DNA of 64,000 bases, taken from assembly GCA_020055645.1 (NCBI GenBank), contig CM034550.1, positions 8,799,501 to 8,863,500 on the forward strand, in the 5' to 3' direction. Each line of letters starts with the position of its first letter. The stretch's first letter is position 1. Position numbers and translations under genes: made by a program. The DNA comes from Tomocerus qinae (lineage: Eukaryota > Arthropoda > Collembola > Entomobryomorpha > Tomoceridae). The notes beneath the pieces were generated by a model that had not been told where the DNA came from, did no database searches, and saw only the letters and a list, made by a program, of their open reading frames with translations. Shown one piece after another: positions 1-14,900 of the stretch.

Positions 1-2320
1 TTAATACCATACAGAGTTCCGTATGGTATTTATATTATGGCAAATATATCTGTATAATCATGTTCGGGATTGTTCGTGATCTGAGAATATTCACGAAGTG
101 CCAATATTAGACTACCTTGTTAAAATGAACAAGTAATCTGCAATAAATATTCCAGTATGCTTTGGTATGTATAAGCTTAGGTCGATAAGGAACGTTTTTT
201 TCAATTCAGTTCACAGGTCGTTCATCTAATTAAATTACACACGTCACACAATAATCCACTATAGGATTCCTCCAAGTTTTTCCTATTCCTACAATATTAC
301 AATACTCAGGTCTCGGAGGATACCAACATCTAACAGGATGTGCTCTACTTATGTCTATATATGAGTTTTGGCATTTTTTTAAGCAAAACTTATTTCATAT
401 CTTTGTTTCTAGTATCTGTTTACATCTCCAATTCTCAGGAGTAATTCTGCCAATTTTCACACATGTGTGAGCTAAAGAGCTTTATTGCTTTATTGCACTG
501 CATCTTATCTTCCTCCTTTTCTAAGTAAGGCAAGTCAAACAAGCTACCTAAAAACCACGTAGGAAACTTCGTTAACTTTTTCATTTGCCAATGCAATGTC
601 AATGCAAATTGCCGTGAGAATGAATGTTAGCTATTCATTACAAGTCCCCCAATATATTTACTACTACACTTGTAGTTTTATATGCCTTATTCAACAAAAT
701 GTGTTTGCCAAAACTAAAACCTTTGACATATGATACTAAGAACACGAAAAAACATTTCTAAGAAGCTCATCTATGGTTTTAGCTTTCAATTTAATTCAGA
801 GATCTACAGCTGAACTACGGAATATGTGTTCTTTATAATGCAATCCTGGGGGAGTAAAAAAGGTTAAAAAGAATGTGCCTCAATAAATTAGGCGGAGAAA
901 TATTTATATGGCTATGTGAATGAGACATGAGGAGGAATCTAGCCAAAGATAGTATCTTTTTATGCCCACTATCTCATAGTTCACGGTTGCACTTAAAATT
1001 CGTAGGAATGAACGAAACAGATTTGAATACATGCATAAAGTAGGCTGATTCTCGTTAGAATTTCTAATTTTTCTGTGTAAGTCAGGATATGAATCTTTAA
1101 TATTGTGTGCTGTTGCTTTATTAGTAGTCTTATAGGGGTAGGCTAAGAAATCGATTCGAATCAAACAGTTTTTATATCGAAGGCAGTGTAGGTATAAGTT
1201 AAGGAAATAATATTATTGCATCGTCAATTCCCAATTTTCTGCACGTGTGAAAAAGAAAAGATAAAATGCAGAATTGCTAGCGTCCTTCAGTAACTTTAGT
1301 TAATTACTTCGCAATTTTTGCATGGCTCTTTAAATTTAATGTTACCTTTCTCGCCCCCTCATTCATAGTTTGATGGTATAGATGGAATTATGTTTGATAG
1401 AACGTAAAAAGTACTAAGTTTCAGAGTAGATGTACGGAGAAAGGTACTTTGGTTACATTGCCACAGACCACAGAAGAATCTTATTAATAGTCGAGTGTCA
1501 AGTGTTATGTTCTTGTCACTAAAATAAAATGGGGCATTACCATTAGTAAGCAAACGGAGGATGAGTATTAGGCACATCTACTCCTACACTTTTGACATTG
1601 CTTTTAGAGTATCTGGGTTAAATGTAGTCATGCAAAATGTAAAGAAAAGTTCCAAACTTTGGGTAAAACTACCTATGAATAGCACATTTTATGCTACTAT
1701 GTGGAACTGTATGACTACCTACTGTACAGTCTGTAATTATTTTCTACTCTTCTAAAGGTACCTATATACGTATTTGGACGTACGTGAACTTACAAGTAAA
1801 TGCACATCGCCTACAGAAATAAGTCCTGAGATTATAGCGATAGAAGACGTTGAGAAACGATAAAGTTTTACGGGAGCTTAATTGCTTTAGTGAGACAATA
1901 GATGTAGGACTGAAGGCATGTAAAATTACGTTGCTGCATTCTAGTAGCTAATTATTAAAGAAGGAGATCATAATTTACCAAGAAAATGTACACTCAAAGT
2001 CTTTGTTACCAATCTGTAGTTGGTTGTGATTAAGAATGTTTTGGCTCGGCTTCAGTACTTCTGGGTTGTCTTGTAGTGTCGCTGTTTCTTGCACTTACGC
2101 AGACACATCACACTCTTTTAATGATAATTTATCACTCAAAGATTCCTCAGAGCCTCATTTATCACTTTGTCACACTTCTAATCACATAGGTTGTATGCTC
2201 AAACCCAAAACAGCCCCTCAGGAGAAATTCAATCTCTATTACACATAAGTACTTAACAATCAAATCTGCACACGTTTTCTTCAAGTGGATAAATTGTTGT
2301 CCATTTTTTTTACTTTTTAG
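1..2320. other. No gene seen; presumed intron upstream of gene A's first visible exon
   Basis: No reading frame here resembles a known protein, and no exon could be matched to the missing N-terminus of gene A. The first visible exon of A begins mid-codon at 2321, so this stretch is presumably intron. A perfect 10-bp inverted repeat (AATACCATAC at 3-12, its complement at 21-30, 8-nt loop) sits at the window edge and could be the end of a repeat. Confidence 0.5.
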
Positions 2321-2986
2321 ATCCGTGTCCTGCACACCGACAACCGATCACAGACAAATTCAGCTTCCTGACAAAGAAAAGTAGAGATTCCCGTAAGAAA
2401 AAAGCACAAAAAGAAAAATTGGAGAAAACTGCACGTGAAAATCAAAGCCATCAATGCAATCACCCTCAACACAATAAAATCGTCCAAGTGAAAAGCATCA
2501 GTCCGAACAGGAAAAGCGATTCGAGCATCTTGACCAGTAAAAGCGATAGTAATAACTACGTTTTCAGTACAAGCAGTAATAACCCAACGCCAAGCCACAC
2601 TAGTACAAGTCACAATGAAAATGCCATCAGTGCTAGTGAAAACAGTAAAACTAGCAAAAATAGCGGGAATAATACAAACAGTCTATTGAGTGCAGCCGCC
2701 GGAGTGCTTTCTACACATTACATGAACGCTGAAACCGAAGGGAAAATCCCGTCTGCCAATGGAACTGCGACAAATGCGTTATCACTCCAAGTGAATGCCC
2801 CAAATGGGGATGTGCGAAAAGTTATCACTCTCTGGCAAAATTATTATCCTGAAGGACAATGGGGATGGATTGTTGTATTTTGTGCTCTCATTGTCCAAGC
2901 CATCAATCATGGAGTCCAATATAGTTTTTCTGCCTTTAGTCTTAATGTAGACGGAAGATTTCATGTGGGGGAACCTGCTCTCTTGG
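2321..2986 (+). CDS. Gene A, first visible exon: polar N-terminus and TM1
   Basis: The acceptor is a T-rich tract ending in AG at 2319-2320; the donor is GGTAAG at 2986-2991. The frame is closed by a TAA at 2290, 30 bp upstream of the acceptor, so the open frame matches the exon limits. The first two bases complete a codon from an unseen exon. It codes for about 175 polar residues: a Lys/Arg-rich stretch (residues 19-39) and then a Ser/Asn/Thr-rich low-complexity region. After these come YYPEG, TM1 and the loop GRFHVGEPALL. The first in-frame ATG is at 2722; translation from it would still include all of TM1. A minor product starting there is possible, but coding sequence clearly extends further upstream. 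The exon ends in phase 1. Confidence 0.88.
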
Positions 2987-5900
2987 GTAAGTTTGTTGTT
3001 TGTCTATTTGGAGTTATTTTCTTCTATTCATTAAGATTATTTATTCCGTTTTCCCTTGTTTATGTCATGTCCTCAGGTATATTTCGTGTATTTTGCACTC
3101 AGCTCATCATCCTTTTATTGTGTTACATATAAGTATATGTATTATGTACGTATTTAATTGCATTCTATTGTTTTATCTGTGAAATGACGCTCCTGTTTTG
3201 TTCTTAGCTAGCTTTTGAACATCAGACTATTACATACATGCATAATCGTCCAGTTCACAAAACAATAAAATACATTAAACAAAACTGTCGGAATAATTAC
3301 TTTAGAGCAGGACTAGGACCAGAACAAAATTCGAGCTGGCTTGCCTCACTTGACTTCAGCTTGAGACATTTATGGGACCGGTTTCTAATTAATTGCTCTA
3401 GGGATCACTATTATATGCACTTATAGATTCTTTCTGTTTTACATTGCCAGTAGCCTATATTAGGTTTGATTACAAGAGTTTATGTTCCTGACTTGTTTGT
3501 CTGTTTTCCACAGAGTTTACATTGAGTTCCAACATGCTTATTATGGCATACCTCTTCAGTCCACTTATTAACGCACTATAGTCAATAGACTGTTTTATTT
3601 TGTGTTCTTCCACAAGTGCTACCTATGTACACTTTACTTCATAACTGTTTGCGAATTTCCACTGCAATATATAGTCTATCCTGCCTTTATACTTAAAGTA
3701 CTTAAGTTTATGAAGGCATTACTAGATCCTTTTACATATACTGTTATATTATACGTTGAGATCCACTTAATGTCAAGGAGCAGTCGTCTAGTCTTCTTAT
3801 TGTGATGTAATAGCTAATTCATTGTGTATTTGTTATGCTTTGATTTTATTACTTCAAAATACACGAATAAAATAAATTAACTTCAATTCATTCGGTTGCA
3901 TCTGTATGAGTCGATTGAATGGATTGAATACAATTGTTTATCTTCTGCTTGGCAATTACAGAACTATAATAGTAGATTCGTATTCAGGTTCAATCAAGGT
4001 TTTCCAGATTTGAATGCTAGATAACTTAAAATTAGTGTAAAGTCTTTGCTCATTAAAACTGCCAGTTCTGGCTATTGACGTAATGCTTTATACAAACGTA
4101 CATGTTCATTTACTGTAGACAAACTATCATTTCATTCATTGAACCATTCAGCTTTGGATTTTTACCATGTAGATTAAATAAAATCACTACATAAATCTCA
4201 TTTTATTAGTATCTAAAAGCACCATATAGTGTATTTTTCGAGAATTATGTATCTAATCGCTATTTTTTGCAAGATATCGCGGTTTTATGTATGTTTAATT
4301 GAAATAGTCCATGAGTACACTTGAGCAACAAGATAAAAATACCAGAGAATTTTTGCATGTATGCCTTAGTACCTACAGTTGAGTTATTCTATTCTATTGA
4401 ACACCCACCCAAGTAATTCGCCGCACTGCTATCCGCTGACGAGACGACAAATGGTACGTCAGACTTCTCAAAGTAGATAATAAATAAGAAATATATGTAT
4501 TTCTTCCCCTCGAGAAATAACGCAAACGAGGCTGGAGGGCAAAGCCAAAGAAAACCAGCCAAGCATAACACTCAATCCTACGCAACAAGAACGGGAAATA
4601 TGGATTTGTCAAGGAAATTATGTCTTGCAATTAATGGGTCGTCAAAATTACAAAGTGCTAAGAAATCTGTGCCTTCTTAGCAGCACAGAAGGGAAAATAT
4701 CTTAAATGTAATAATCTATAGGTACATAAATGTACACTGGATAATCTATAAGGACATATTTTCTTTATAGGTAATACCCACTTACCAAAATTGGCATAGC
4801 GTATAAGATAAGATTGCAAACTATATAGTGACATGGTATTTTATATTTAGGGAATATTCTTTTTTAGCTTAGTGGAGAAGTGTGAGATAGTCGAGACTAT
4901 TCAACACTGTTATATATTAAAAGTAGGTAGTTAATACAGATACATTTTAAGCTACATTAGATAATTCCACCTACACAAAAGAAGACAAGACAGACGTAGA
5001 CTGTCTTGAAGCCGTAAACCATCTAAAATCTCTTCCTCTCACCCAACTCACCACATCACTTTTCATTTCTGTTGCAATCTCTTGAAAATGCGTTTTGTCG
5101 TCTCCTCGTGCGGCAATTATTTACTTGCGTGCTTAATATTGTCACATAGAGTTCATACTGAAATTGCTTATTTTGATTGACGAATAGTGTGCAGCATACT
5201 GTTGTGTGGTATCCTAATTTACATGGAACACATGGTCTATAATGTTCCCATTCAATCCAGAATCACTCACTGTTGTATTATTTTGGGCACTGAGCATAAT
5301 TTAATGTGTATGGTGCTCGCTGGTTTGCTTAACTTATCTTTTCCGTGTTCGTTTCGGCTAAGCTTACATTAGTTGCTAATGCATACGAGTTGAATTTAAT
5401 GGGACACTAACACAAATAGGGTGAAAGCGCAGTAAAATACCAAAAAGCTGGATAAAATTGTTTTTATGAGCTCTTCCTCTGTTTTCTACGATTCTCCGAA
5501 TGTGACTAAGTACAAACGCTAGATAGTAATCCCATGCTGTAAACAGAGGTTGAATGCGTCTCAAAGAAGAACACAGACTGTTAGACTATATGCTACATTA
5601 TTATAGTGCATTATACTTACCATCCATTATTATCATACTTTTATACAGATGCTGTGTAGACTAAACCATTCTTAACTATTACTATTATTAGTAGTAAAGG
5701 ATTTAGCTCACTCTTTCCTTTGCTTTCCCTGCTTTAATGCCTCAACTTTGTTGCTGTTCTTAGCGTGTCGTTCTGTTTTCTTTGTTTATGACATGTCCTG
5801 TCCTGCTCTGTCCTAATACTTTTTTTAAACTTTCCGAGCATAAATATAAACCATAAAATAAGTCTTTTCGAGTTACTTCAGTCTCTTTTAACACATTAAC

Positions 5901-8900
5901 AATAACAAGATTCCAAGTATAGAGCAAGAAATCTTAACCCTATGAAAAGAGTAAGACAGATCAATTGCCTTTTCTAGTGTAACATTCATTATAATAAATT
6001 TCTAGTACAGTGCTTGCAAAATCCAATATATCTATCTTGTAAATCTTAAATTATAGTGCTAGATATCACTTCATCAGCTTTGTATTGTACTGGTGCAATC
6101 TGTGCTCAGCATTTGCTCCATGCGTCATCTCCTCCATATTTAAAGAAAGTTACACAAAATCTCAGAACTTTCTACTAAACTTCTAATTGAAACTTCTTTG
6201 CAAAGCAAGCTAAAGCTGCTAGAAAGAAAAGAAAACGAAATATCATTTCTTTTCAGATCGAATTAATCAAAACCCAAATACAGACCGTAGCAAAAAACTA
6301 AACTGCTTCTCATAGTATGGTATTCTGTACTTTCCTAAACGAATTAGAAAATGAATGCAAATAAAATCTCGCAATAGGCTTGCAAAGATTAACTTATGGA
6401 TAAGTTCGTAGTAAAAGAATGAAGGAAACCATTTATCCATAATTTTGAAAATTCAGAGTAGGCAAAATAAGCCATAAACCTGTCGTGGTGTAGTATGAAT
6501 CTATAGTAGCACATTTGCAGATTTTTTAGCAACTATTTGTTTTCCACTGTGTTGTATTTTGTTCCGGTTATGGTTAGTCCTCCTGTTTATGCTCTGTTTG
6601 TTTAACTTTGCTGAGGATTATTTTGCTGACTTAATAGGTTGGTTTTATAAGCTTAAATTGCATTCGTTGCAAATTTGTCTGTGATATTACATGGAAGCAG
6701 ATATGTATTAAATTTTATTGTATTTTATCACCTATAAACAACATGTTATGGTTTTAGTATATGGTATGATACATGCTTATCCATCTGTAGGTTGGTTTTA
6801 GAGAAATAGGATAGTTTAAGTGAGTGAAATAGTGAAAATTTGTCTTGTCTTATATTTCCTATTCAAGTCATGCCTCCATTACTCTGTTTGAACTGACTGA
6901 ACTGGAATGGAACTAATAAGTTGAGTTCAGTGGGTATAGTAAGGGTTGTAGCTCGTAATATTCTTTTGTTGACTTGCATTGCATTTTAGCATGTGCATAA
7001 AATATAATATTATGACTTTACCCCGGATGTAAAGCGTATTGTTGTGTCAGGACTATTCCTATTTCGTGAGCATCACATCACATACTTAAGAATATCTATT
7101 CTTCTTTTGCGTTAGCTACTGCTATCTGCATTTAAAGACAAAATCCATTCGGGTAGGTCAAGTGAAGAAGATATCACAACGTCCAACATGTTAAGCCAGC
7201 ATTACATTTTCAGTCAAGTCTACACAGTCAATACATAGAATAGTAGGTCAGAGAAACCAAAGGAAACTGACCAAAGAATTTCCAATACAATAATGCTTTC
7301 ATCTAGCCTAGTCGTCCACTTAAGTTAAGCTGTACTTACGTTGGCTACTGTCAACAGAATAAAGGAAACTAAACCAAACACTAAAAAGTAATTTCTGCAA
7401 AAGCGTTTATACAAAGTTGAAATCTAGTCCTACTAGTCCTTATTCTAACAAGTAAGAAAGACGGGAAAAGTCATTGGGTTCACTAAAGAAATCAGTAAAC
7501 TGTACTGTAGCAACATCGTATCGTAGACAAGTAGAAGTTAACAATAACAGTAATAACTTTCCCGGATGTTTTTTCCTATCTTTTTCCTTTCTTTTGTTTC
7601 ATTTAATGTTTTCACTTGGCCTGTTCGTGCCTCGACTTGTTTGACTTAGTCCGTGTTATTCTGTTTTCTTTACCACTTTCTATATAGTCAGTATAGAGTT
7701 TATTATACAATTATATACAGACAGTATAGATGATTGCTGTAGATTCTCAACGTTATATTATTCTGTTGCTAATAATAAGGTAAGTATAAGATTCGTTGCG
7801 TAAGGTAGTATTTTTGATGTACGATATGACAAAAGGAAAGCACGAAGAAAACAAACTCAGCTCTTCCTTTCTAGCATTGCCCCATTACGTTAGAGAGAGA
7901 TCGAGTTGGAGCTAGGCAATATTAGCATTTAAGAATTTCCTGTTTCCGTAGCCTTCGTAGATGCTATTTAGCTATTCCTTTTTAGGTTTTTTCTACTGAA
8001 TATATTAGATAGTAAATAGAAGACGGAAGTAGGGGCGAAAGTTTTTCATCCACATTCTGCAATGTCTGGTTAGAAGACACTGAAGAAAGTATACGATACA
8101 AATTGTACGTAATAGGACAATGCCACACCATAGGAAAAAAGAGGGAGACTCAATAGACTCACTCATAAAAATAAATTTAAGATTGTGATGAAGAGTAAGG
8201 AGAATCTAAGGTCCCACTTTACTCTACCGTTATGTCTACGTACATGTATTGTATTTTACTTAAGAGGGTAGTATATAGTCTGTGTATTTCGTGTTTAGGT
8301 ATAACTACTGTTATTATGACAAGTAAGAGTAAGGTTTACGTTTCGTTTAGCTAGGACAGGAGACGAAGAGTCGAGGGAATGGAATGGCTATGATAAGGTA
8401 GCTTCTACATGGAATGCAAGTTGGGGCTAATGACAGACTATAATGTAAAATGTTCTTTAGTAGTCGCCGACTATATAGACCAAAACTAAATACGAAAAGG
8501 GAATTTAGCCTTCATATTAGATGATACTATACATGTATCTACATCATGCAACAGAACAGATACTATAGATAGCATAGAATAAGTAATGCCCTTTAGCTTC
8601 ACTTGATTCCCTGCATATTACGTTAAATTTTACTTATATGATTTTACTCCTGAGATTCTGCGTGGGCTGCTACCATCAAAGTCAGTCAGAGTCTTCGGAT
8701 GATGATAGTTGATATGGTAGTTAGCAAGTGGGAAACTAAAATCCTAGCGGCTGCTATCGTACACTCTTATATTATATACAACATAACGTACCGTATAACT
8801 CGAATAAGCCCTATGGAAAAATTCCCCTACCCCTGGTCAACTAACACGTTTTCAAAATCGGGGCTCTAAATTCTCAAGTTTCCATATAAAAATCCACACC

Positions 8901-11900
8901 ACCCAGTCGAACTATTATACTTATATTTTTGGTAACAAATATCAAATATTTTCTTGAAATTGGGATTTCTATAAAAAATAATTCACATAAGAGTTCATTC
9001 CACCCGGAGAATTCTATACATCTTCGGGTAACAAACGTAGTGGATTCAATAGTGTTCCAAATGAACTAATTCGAGGTATATGGTACTAGTACATGTTTAT
9101 ATAGCTTTAGATTTGTCGTACTTGCCTACCTACATGAAGTATACACATAACGATAAGTTTCCATTTCATTTCTTCAATTTCATTCACGGCTCAACTTTAT
9201 TTTACTTACTTGCGTCTTTCTCCAGCATTAATAGGACAGTAGTAGCGGAGGATGTCGATCAGACTCTATCTAAAGTTCCTCTAGCTACGAAACGAAATGC
9301 TTGCCAGGCCTTGTTTTTGTCTTCATTGTCTTCCTCTCCAACAATATTTTACTTACAAATACTAGTTTGGTTTGTTTAGTTACTTTAGTTTTGCTATAGC
9401 TAACAATGCAATTTTCTGTATGCTATGTATTCATATGGTCTTTGTCGTAGTTTGCATTGCATTACGTTGTTGTGTACGTATTATTTTACATTTTGCTTCG
9501 TTCTGAGTTTCAACTGTTCCTCTTGTGTAGTCTTCCATAGAATTTAATGCAAAATGAAATGGAACGAAAATGACTTCGTAAAAGTTTATTTAGGCAAAGC
9601 GACAAGACTTGACTCGCTCTTATATACTTTACACTACTCATTCTATCTCTACTTGTGCACTACGATGCGTATAAAGATAGCCATACTAACTACTATTTCT
9701 ATAATAACAATTTGTAACGTAGTCAATATGTCTTTGGCTAGACTACTTTCACATTTTGACTGAAAGACTATTTGAGAATGTGAGAAATGCAGATGAAATC
9801 ATTGTTGATGCTGTATTTGTACAAAAGAAAAGTTATAACTATTAATTAGTGACAAATAAGAAACATTTTGCATAATAGACTCTCTTGTTATGATTACAAA
9901 CCAACTTTGGCGTGCTATTTATTTTAACTGTTGTAATTTCTAACTTTAAATTGCTTTTTGTTAATTATATATGCATATACCTAGTATAATGTACGTTCAA
10001 CTTAAGTCAGGAATGACAAAGATTTACCTTCGAATATATTTATGACTGCCTGTATGTTAACCGGACACTTTCTTCGTGGAATCTACAGTATTCTTATTAT
10101 AAAAAAACGAAATATTATTTAAAAATTTTAATATGCTTTCTACTTGATTTTGTCATTCAAACATTTTTATTTTGCTAACAACGCAAGTTATTTGTAATAC
10201 CCAATATGGATTTTCAAACAAGGAAAAACGTGTTCTTGGAAGGAAATAAATATAATAATTTACGCCGCTATCATGGCATTGTCGTAATGATGAAGAATAT
10301 AAAGTTCCTTTTGTGACAAAATGCGAATCCTACAACTCGTACTGCTAATAAATCAAAAGGAGATCGAAGAAGAAGCACTACATATAGTAATCTTCCATTA
10401 ATCCATCCCAGACTAGAGGATTTTTTTCTTAAAATTTATTATGAACACGATCTCCCTTATACTCTATATGTTTGTATGGATCTCTATCTCTTCAATATCT
10501 ATATAGGTGATATTTATCTGTCTCTGTAATGTACATGCTCCGGTTTGCTTATACTCTGTAATTTTTGCTCCACTACAGAAGAACAATATACTAAAGTTCC
10601 AAGTTCCCTATTCAGATACCAATTTGTAATAGTCCTAGAAGAGTTGAAGGACATTAGGGACGTGTTCCTGCATATCCGTTGTGTGTACATCACCTTGCTT
10701 TGGGTTATATTGGGAAATTGGAGACAAAGTAAGATATTAGAAGGCTATACTTGGGTTTATGCTTCATATGCTTGAGTAATAGATAAAGTTATCTTGGGAG
10801 AAGACATCTTTCCGTAATCTAAGGACGTTCGGTCGGAAAAGGAGCCAGCAAGAACAAGCAAGCCATCCATCGCAAATCTTCCGACAGTTTTGTCCTTGTG
10901 TGATTTATGAGTTGTAATGTAATGTGACTGTGATTCCAATCTAACTAGATCCAACTTAACTACATTACAATATCATAGAATCATGTGTCATATCATACGT
11001 TAAATAATGTGTCACAGTCTTCAGTGTCTACTTAATTGAAAAGATTCATACTTAGGCTCACTTAATTTTAACTTGCTATTTTATAAATGTACCAAAGTTC
11101 ATTTCAGCATTCGTAGTCTAGTTGAGGTAATTGTTTGGTACAAGAGAATATTTTCCAAGCACAGTATAAACATTTTTAATTGCTATTTTTAGAGAAATTG
11201 GATTTTTAACAGAACTCAATTATAGGTAGGTATCTGTATCGTGTAAACAGAAGTCTTTTATTCGACGAGTTATAGCTTTCTCCGTAACATTTGACACTTG
11301 TGATTTGTGGCTTCTTTCAATGGAGTGTCACCATTGTTATGTTATTATTAGTTCGTCACGTCAACTCAACGCTGTTAATCGTATCGTATCAGCTAGCATT
11401 GAGCAACGTGTGCAGTTTCTCAGTCAGCTTCACTTTTCATACTTGCGAAATGCTTTCTCGTGGTTTCATTGGCCTTTTTGATTAGACAGGAAAACTATGC
11501 TAACAATAAGCCAACCGAAGCTAGAAATTTGGTATGCATATCTCTATTGCTCTAGTTGTGGAAAGTATAACACTAATATAGTCAATCTATAGTAGAGAGT
11601 GGTTCAATGCAAACTTGGTGTAAACCTGAGTGGTTTCGTCTTGGTTTACTTTTCTTTGGGTTTAGTTTTGGTTTCATTTCCTTTTTACTTATACTAGGCA
11701 TAATGCAGATTTTATCCATTATTATTATAGTAATGTTGGAACCGTGTTAGAGATATTCACGGAGCACTCACTCAGCCCTAGCACTTTGACATTATTGGAA
11801 AAGTAATTTAGGTTTAAAAGGGCTCACACTCCTTTTCTTTAAGGATGAAAGCATTAAGTAGACATCGAACTTGTCCGTTTCGTGGACCAGTTTACGTAGT

Positions 11901-14900
11901 TAGCTAATGTTATATATCGCATGTCAATCGTATCTGTACAAATATATACGTTCAATAGCAAAGTATAAGGGAAGTGTACCGTTGCTTACAGATAGAAAGG
12001 CACATGGTGGAATGTTGCGATTAGTTTCATGGTTAGTATATTGATATGGTATATGGTCGTCTACTGAAGTGGGAATCTCATTTCCTTCATGAAATATCAC
12101 AGCCGACTCTTGCACTATGATTAGAAATCTAGACCCATTTTCAGTCAAGTAGACTAAAGATGCCGATAGCCTTAAAAGTCTGTAATAATATCTTCATTTC
12201 TACGTACTACATAACATTGTGAAGGGAGAAGTAATGTTCGTATATAGAGTTTCATCTCTCGTAACCTAATCAAGCCAAGTAAAATCAGCGTAATGTAATG
12301 TAATTTATGATTACGATGATTATAATGCCATACCTACATCGGTAGACACATGTTCTCTTTAGTCTACATGACCAGTGAACATGGTACATTGTTGTGTTAT
12401 GTATCATTAGGACTATTGTCGAATCCTACTCCTAAATCTTATCTTATCAAACAATCTGCTCTTTGACAGAGTGACGTCTGCCTTGTCTTTACTTAGAAAG
12501 GTAACTTTATGTCTTCTACGTATGTATCTCTGCATAATATGATTTTCATAGTACGAGGTCTCGTAAACTTGGGTTACACCTTTACGATACTAAGTACAAT
12601 GCAACTGCAAAAACCAACATCAAGCCGGCAGATAAGTTCAATAAATTTTTATTAGATACATCTTTTTAAATGGTTTATACTTCTTATGACTCATGGACCG
12701 AAAAGAATATCCGAGGTATTATGCAATAGTATAACTGTTCGTATTTGCATATTCATTCCTTCACTAGAGAAAACGAACGGGAAAATCAAAACCTATTTTA
12801 AAGTGTAGCAGTGCAGATTTTACATGAAATATAATGTAGGTGATAATCTATATTATTAAGCCAAGCTACAATACTATCTCATTCTGTAGCTGTAAACGTA
12901 AGCGAGTTAAGAGATTAGGATGAATACATCATGCCATGTGGAAATAAAGGAGTAGCAAATCTGAATTCGTTCGTGTATGTCAATCAAAAGAGTAGATAAA
13001 TAATCTTTTGAAAAACAAGTGAATAATAATGTAATTCAATGCAAGCGAAGTGAATTGAACCGCAATCAAATTTAAAATACATTGTGATGTACGATGTTAG
13101 ATGATTCCCCGCCCTTGTTTCTGGTATATACAATTTTTTCTATAACTGTCAGTCCTTCCTTTGCCACTTATTAACAAGCTCATATTTATCAAGTAATACT
13201 GTATGCATAGGTATCTATTTAGTTTTTATTTGTTTGAATTTGACAAGACAATGACTTGAATTCAGCTACATGTTGTTTTAAAAGATCTTTTTTGAAGCAG
13301 AGATGCAGGCTGGAGGCATCTTCAACAGGAGCCTCCGAATTGAGTTGTTATGCAGATTTGAATGATCGTATACTACTGGTAGTGTACTTATTAGAGGGCC
13401 ATAAACAAAAATTGGCTTTCTCATGTTCGTTGTGGTAGATGTATGAAATAAACTGCAACTCAAAGTGTGCGCCTGATTATTTTGTTCACTGCCATTTTTG
13501 TGATGAGATGACTGACTTATTGTACGCTAGCTCATGACTGCTGGAAGTTTGGAAGGTCGCCAAGAATGACTCCAGTCTGACAGCTTGAAAATAATATTTA
13601 CCTACGTAGTAAGTATGCAAAATGCATTATTTATCCCATAAATCTAAACAGTTTATACAGCCAGGGGAAAATATACACCAATTAGTGCTAAATTGACATT
13701 TAGTTGATTCTTAATTAAATTATGAATCCTGCCTGACTTGAACTTGTCTTATTTTAGGACTTCACAATCAAAAGGTGGAGCCTTTTATTAAATCTATGTA
13801 CTTTAATAAGCAGGTCATGGTGTTGCTAGCAATATTTGTCATCGATTGCCGATTAATTCTATTAATTGATTAATGAGTTATTTGATGAAAACCATTGCAA
13901 GATTTTCTAATTTAGGGTAATTAAATCCTTTGAACTAATTTCCAACTCAATTGAAAGTTTCCGATGGAAAACAGGTGGAAGCAAAGATTACATTGTTGGT
14001 CTTCGGGGAAAATAATATCTTTGGAGAAATAAGTATTAGATTCAATTACTGAGAAGCAACAGTGCGTAGTGCTCAATATACTTCTCAAATAGGTCGATAT
14101 TAATAGTTGCTTTGAGAATTCTTTCGACCGTTTTTCCACTATTAATTTTGCGATTTTTGTAGAATTTCCTGTATTTGGGTGTCATTACTATATCTTAAGC
14201 CTCTAAAGTTTAACTCATCGTACAAGAGTGCTGAAAACTACTTTACCATCAATAACAATCGTACTTTGTACTTTGCAATCTACTTGAATTTACTAAATGT
14301 ATTATTATTGGTATCTGATCATAGCCGTTAGTGATGTAATTGGAGAATGTAAGTAGAAATCAAGCCATAAAAAGAGTGTCTCACGGATGTAGTAGTAGTA
14401 GTAGCATAACCAGTCATAAAAACTGCGGGGAAAATAATTAGGATTTTAATTAAATAGCCAGTACGAGTTTGGATATGTGTGTACAGAAGTAAATGTATTG
14501 AGGTAGCTATAATGTAGCTAATTAACTCTTACTAAATTCAATGATGGGTAGGTCTGCCTAAAAGAATTAGCTACTCCGTCCAAAGAGATATCTCAAATTA
14601 CAGTAAAGTAGATAGAATAATACCTGTCTTGTCTGTTCATGTCAAGACTTAAATGTAAAGGGAAAAAGCGTTGACGACAGACTGCCTTTTTGACATGCGT
14701 TGCATTCCCTATCCTCCTGTTTGATAGTCAGAGGCTGAGCCGCTCATTAATTTACGACTGTAATTTAAAGTGTTCGTTTACTACAACCGGCTAAAAGTAT
14801 GTACCCATATCTGATAACTATATATATGCCCTATTGAGTTGCATGATTTTATTTCACATATCTACTAGCATATAGCATAAAAAGTTACGGGTTTCCTGCG

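Noticed and set aside
8800..9050. Weak direct similarity between two segments ending in GGTAACAAA
   Set aside because: Matches are short and scattered; too weak to call a repeat by eye.
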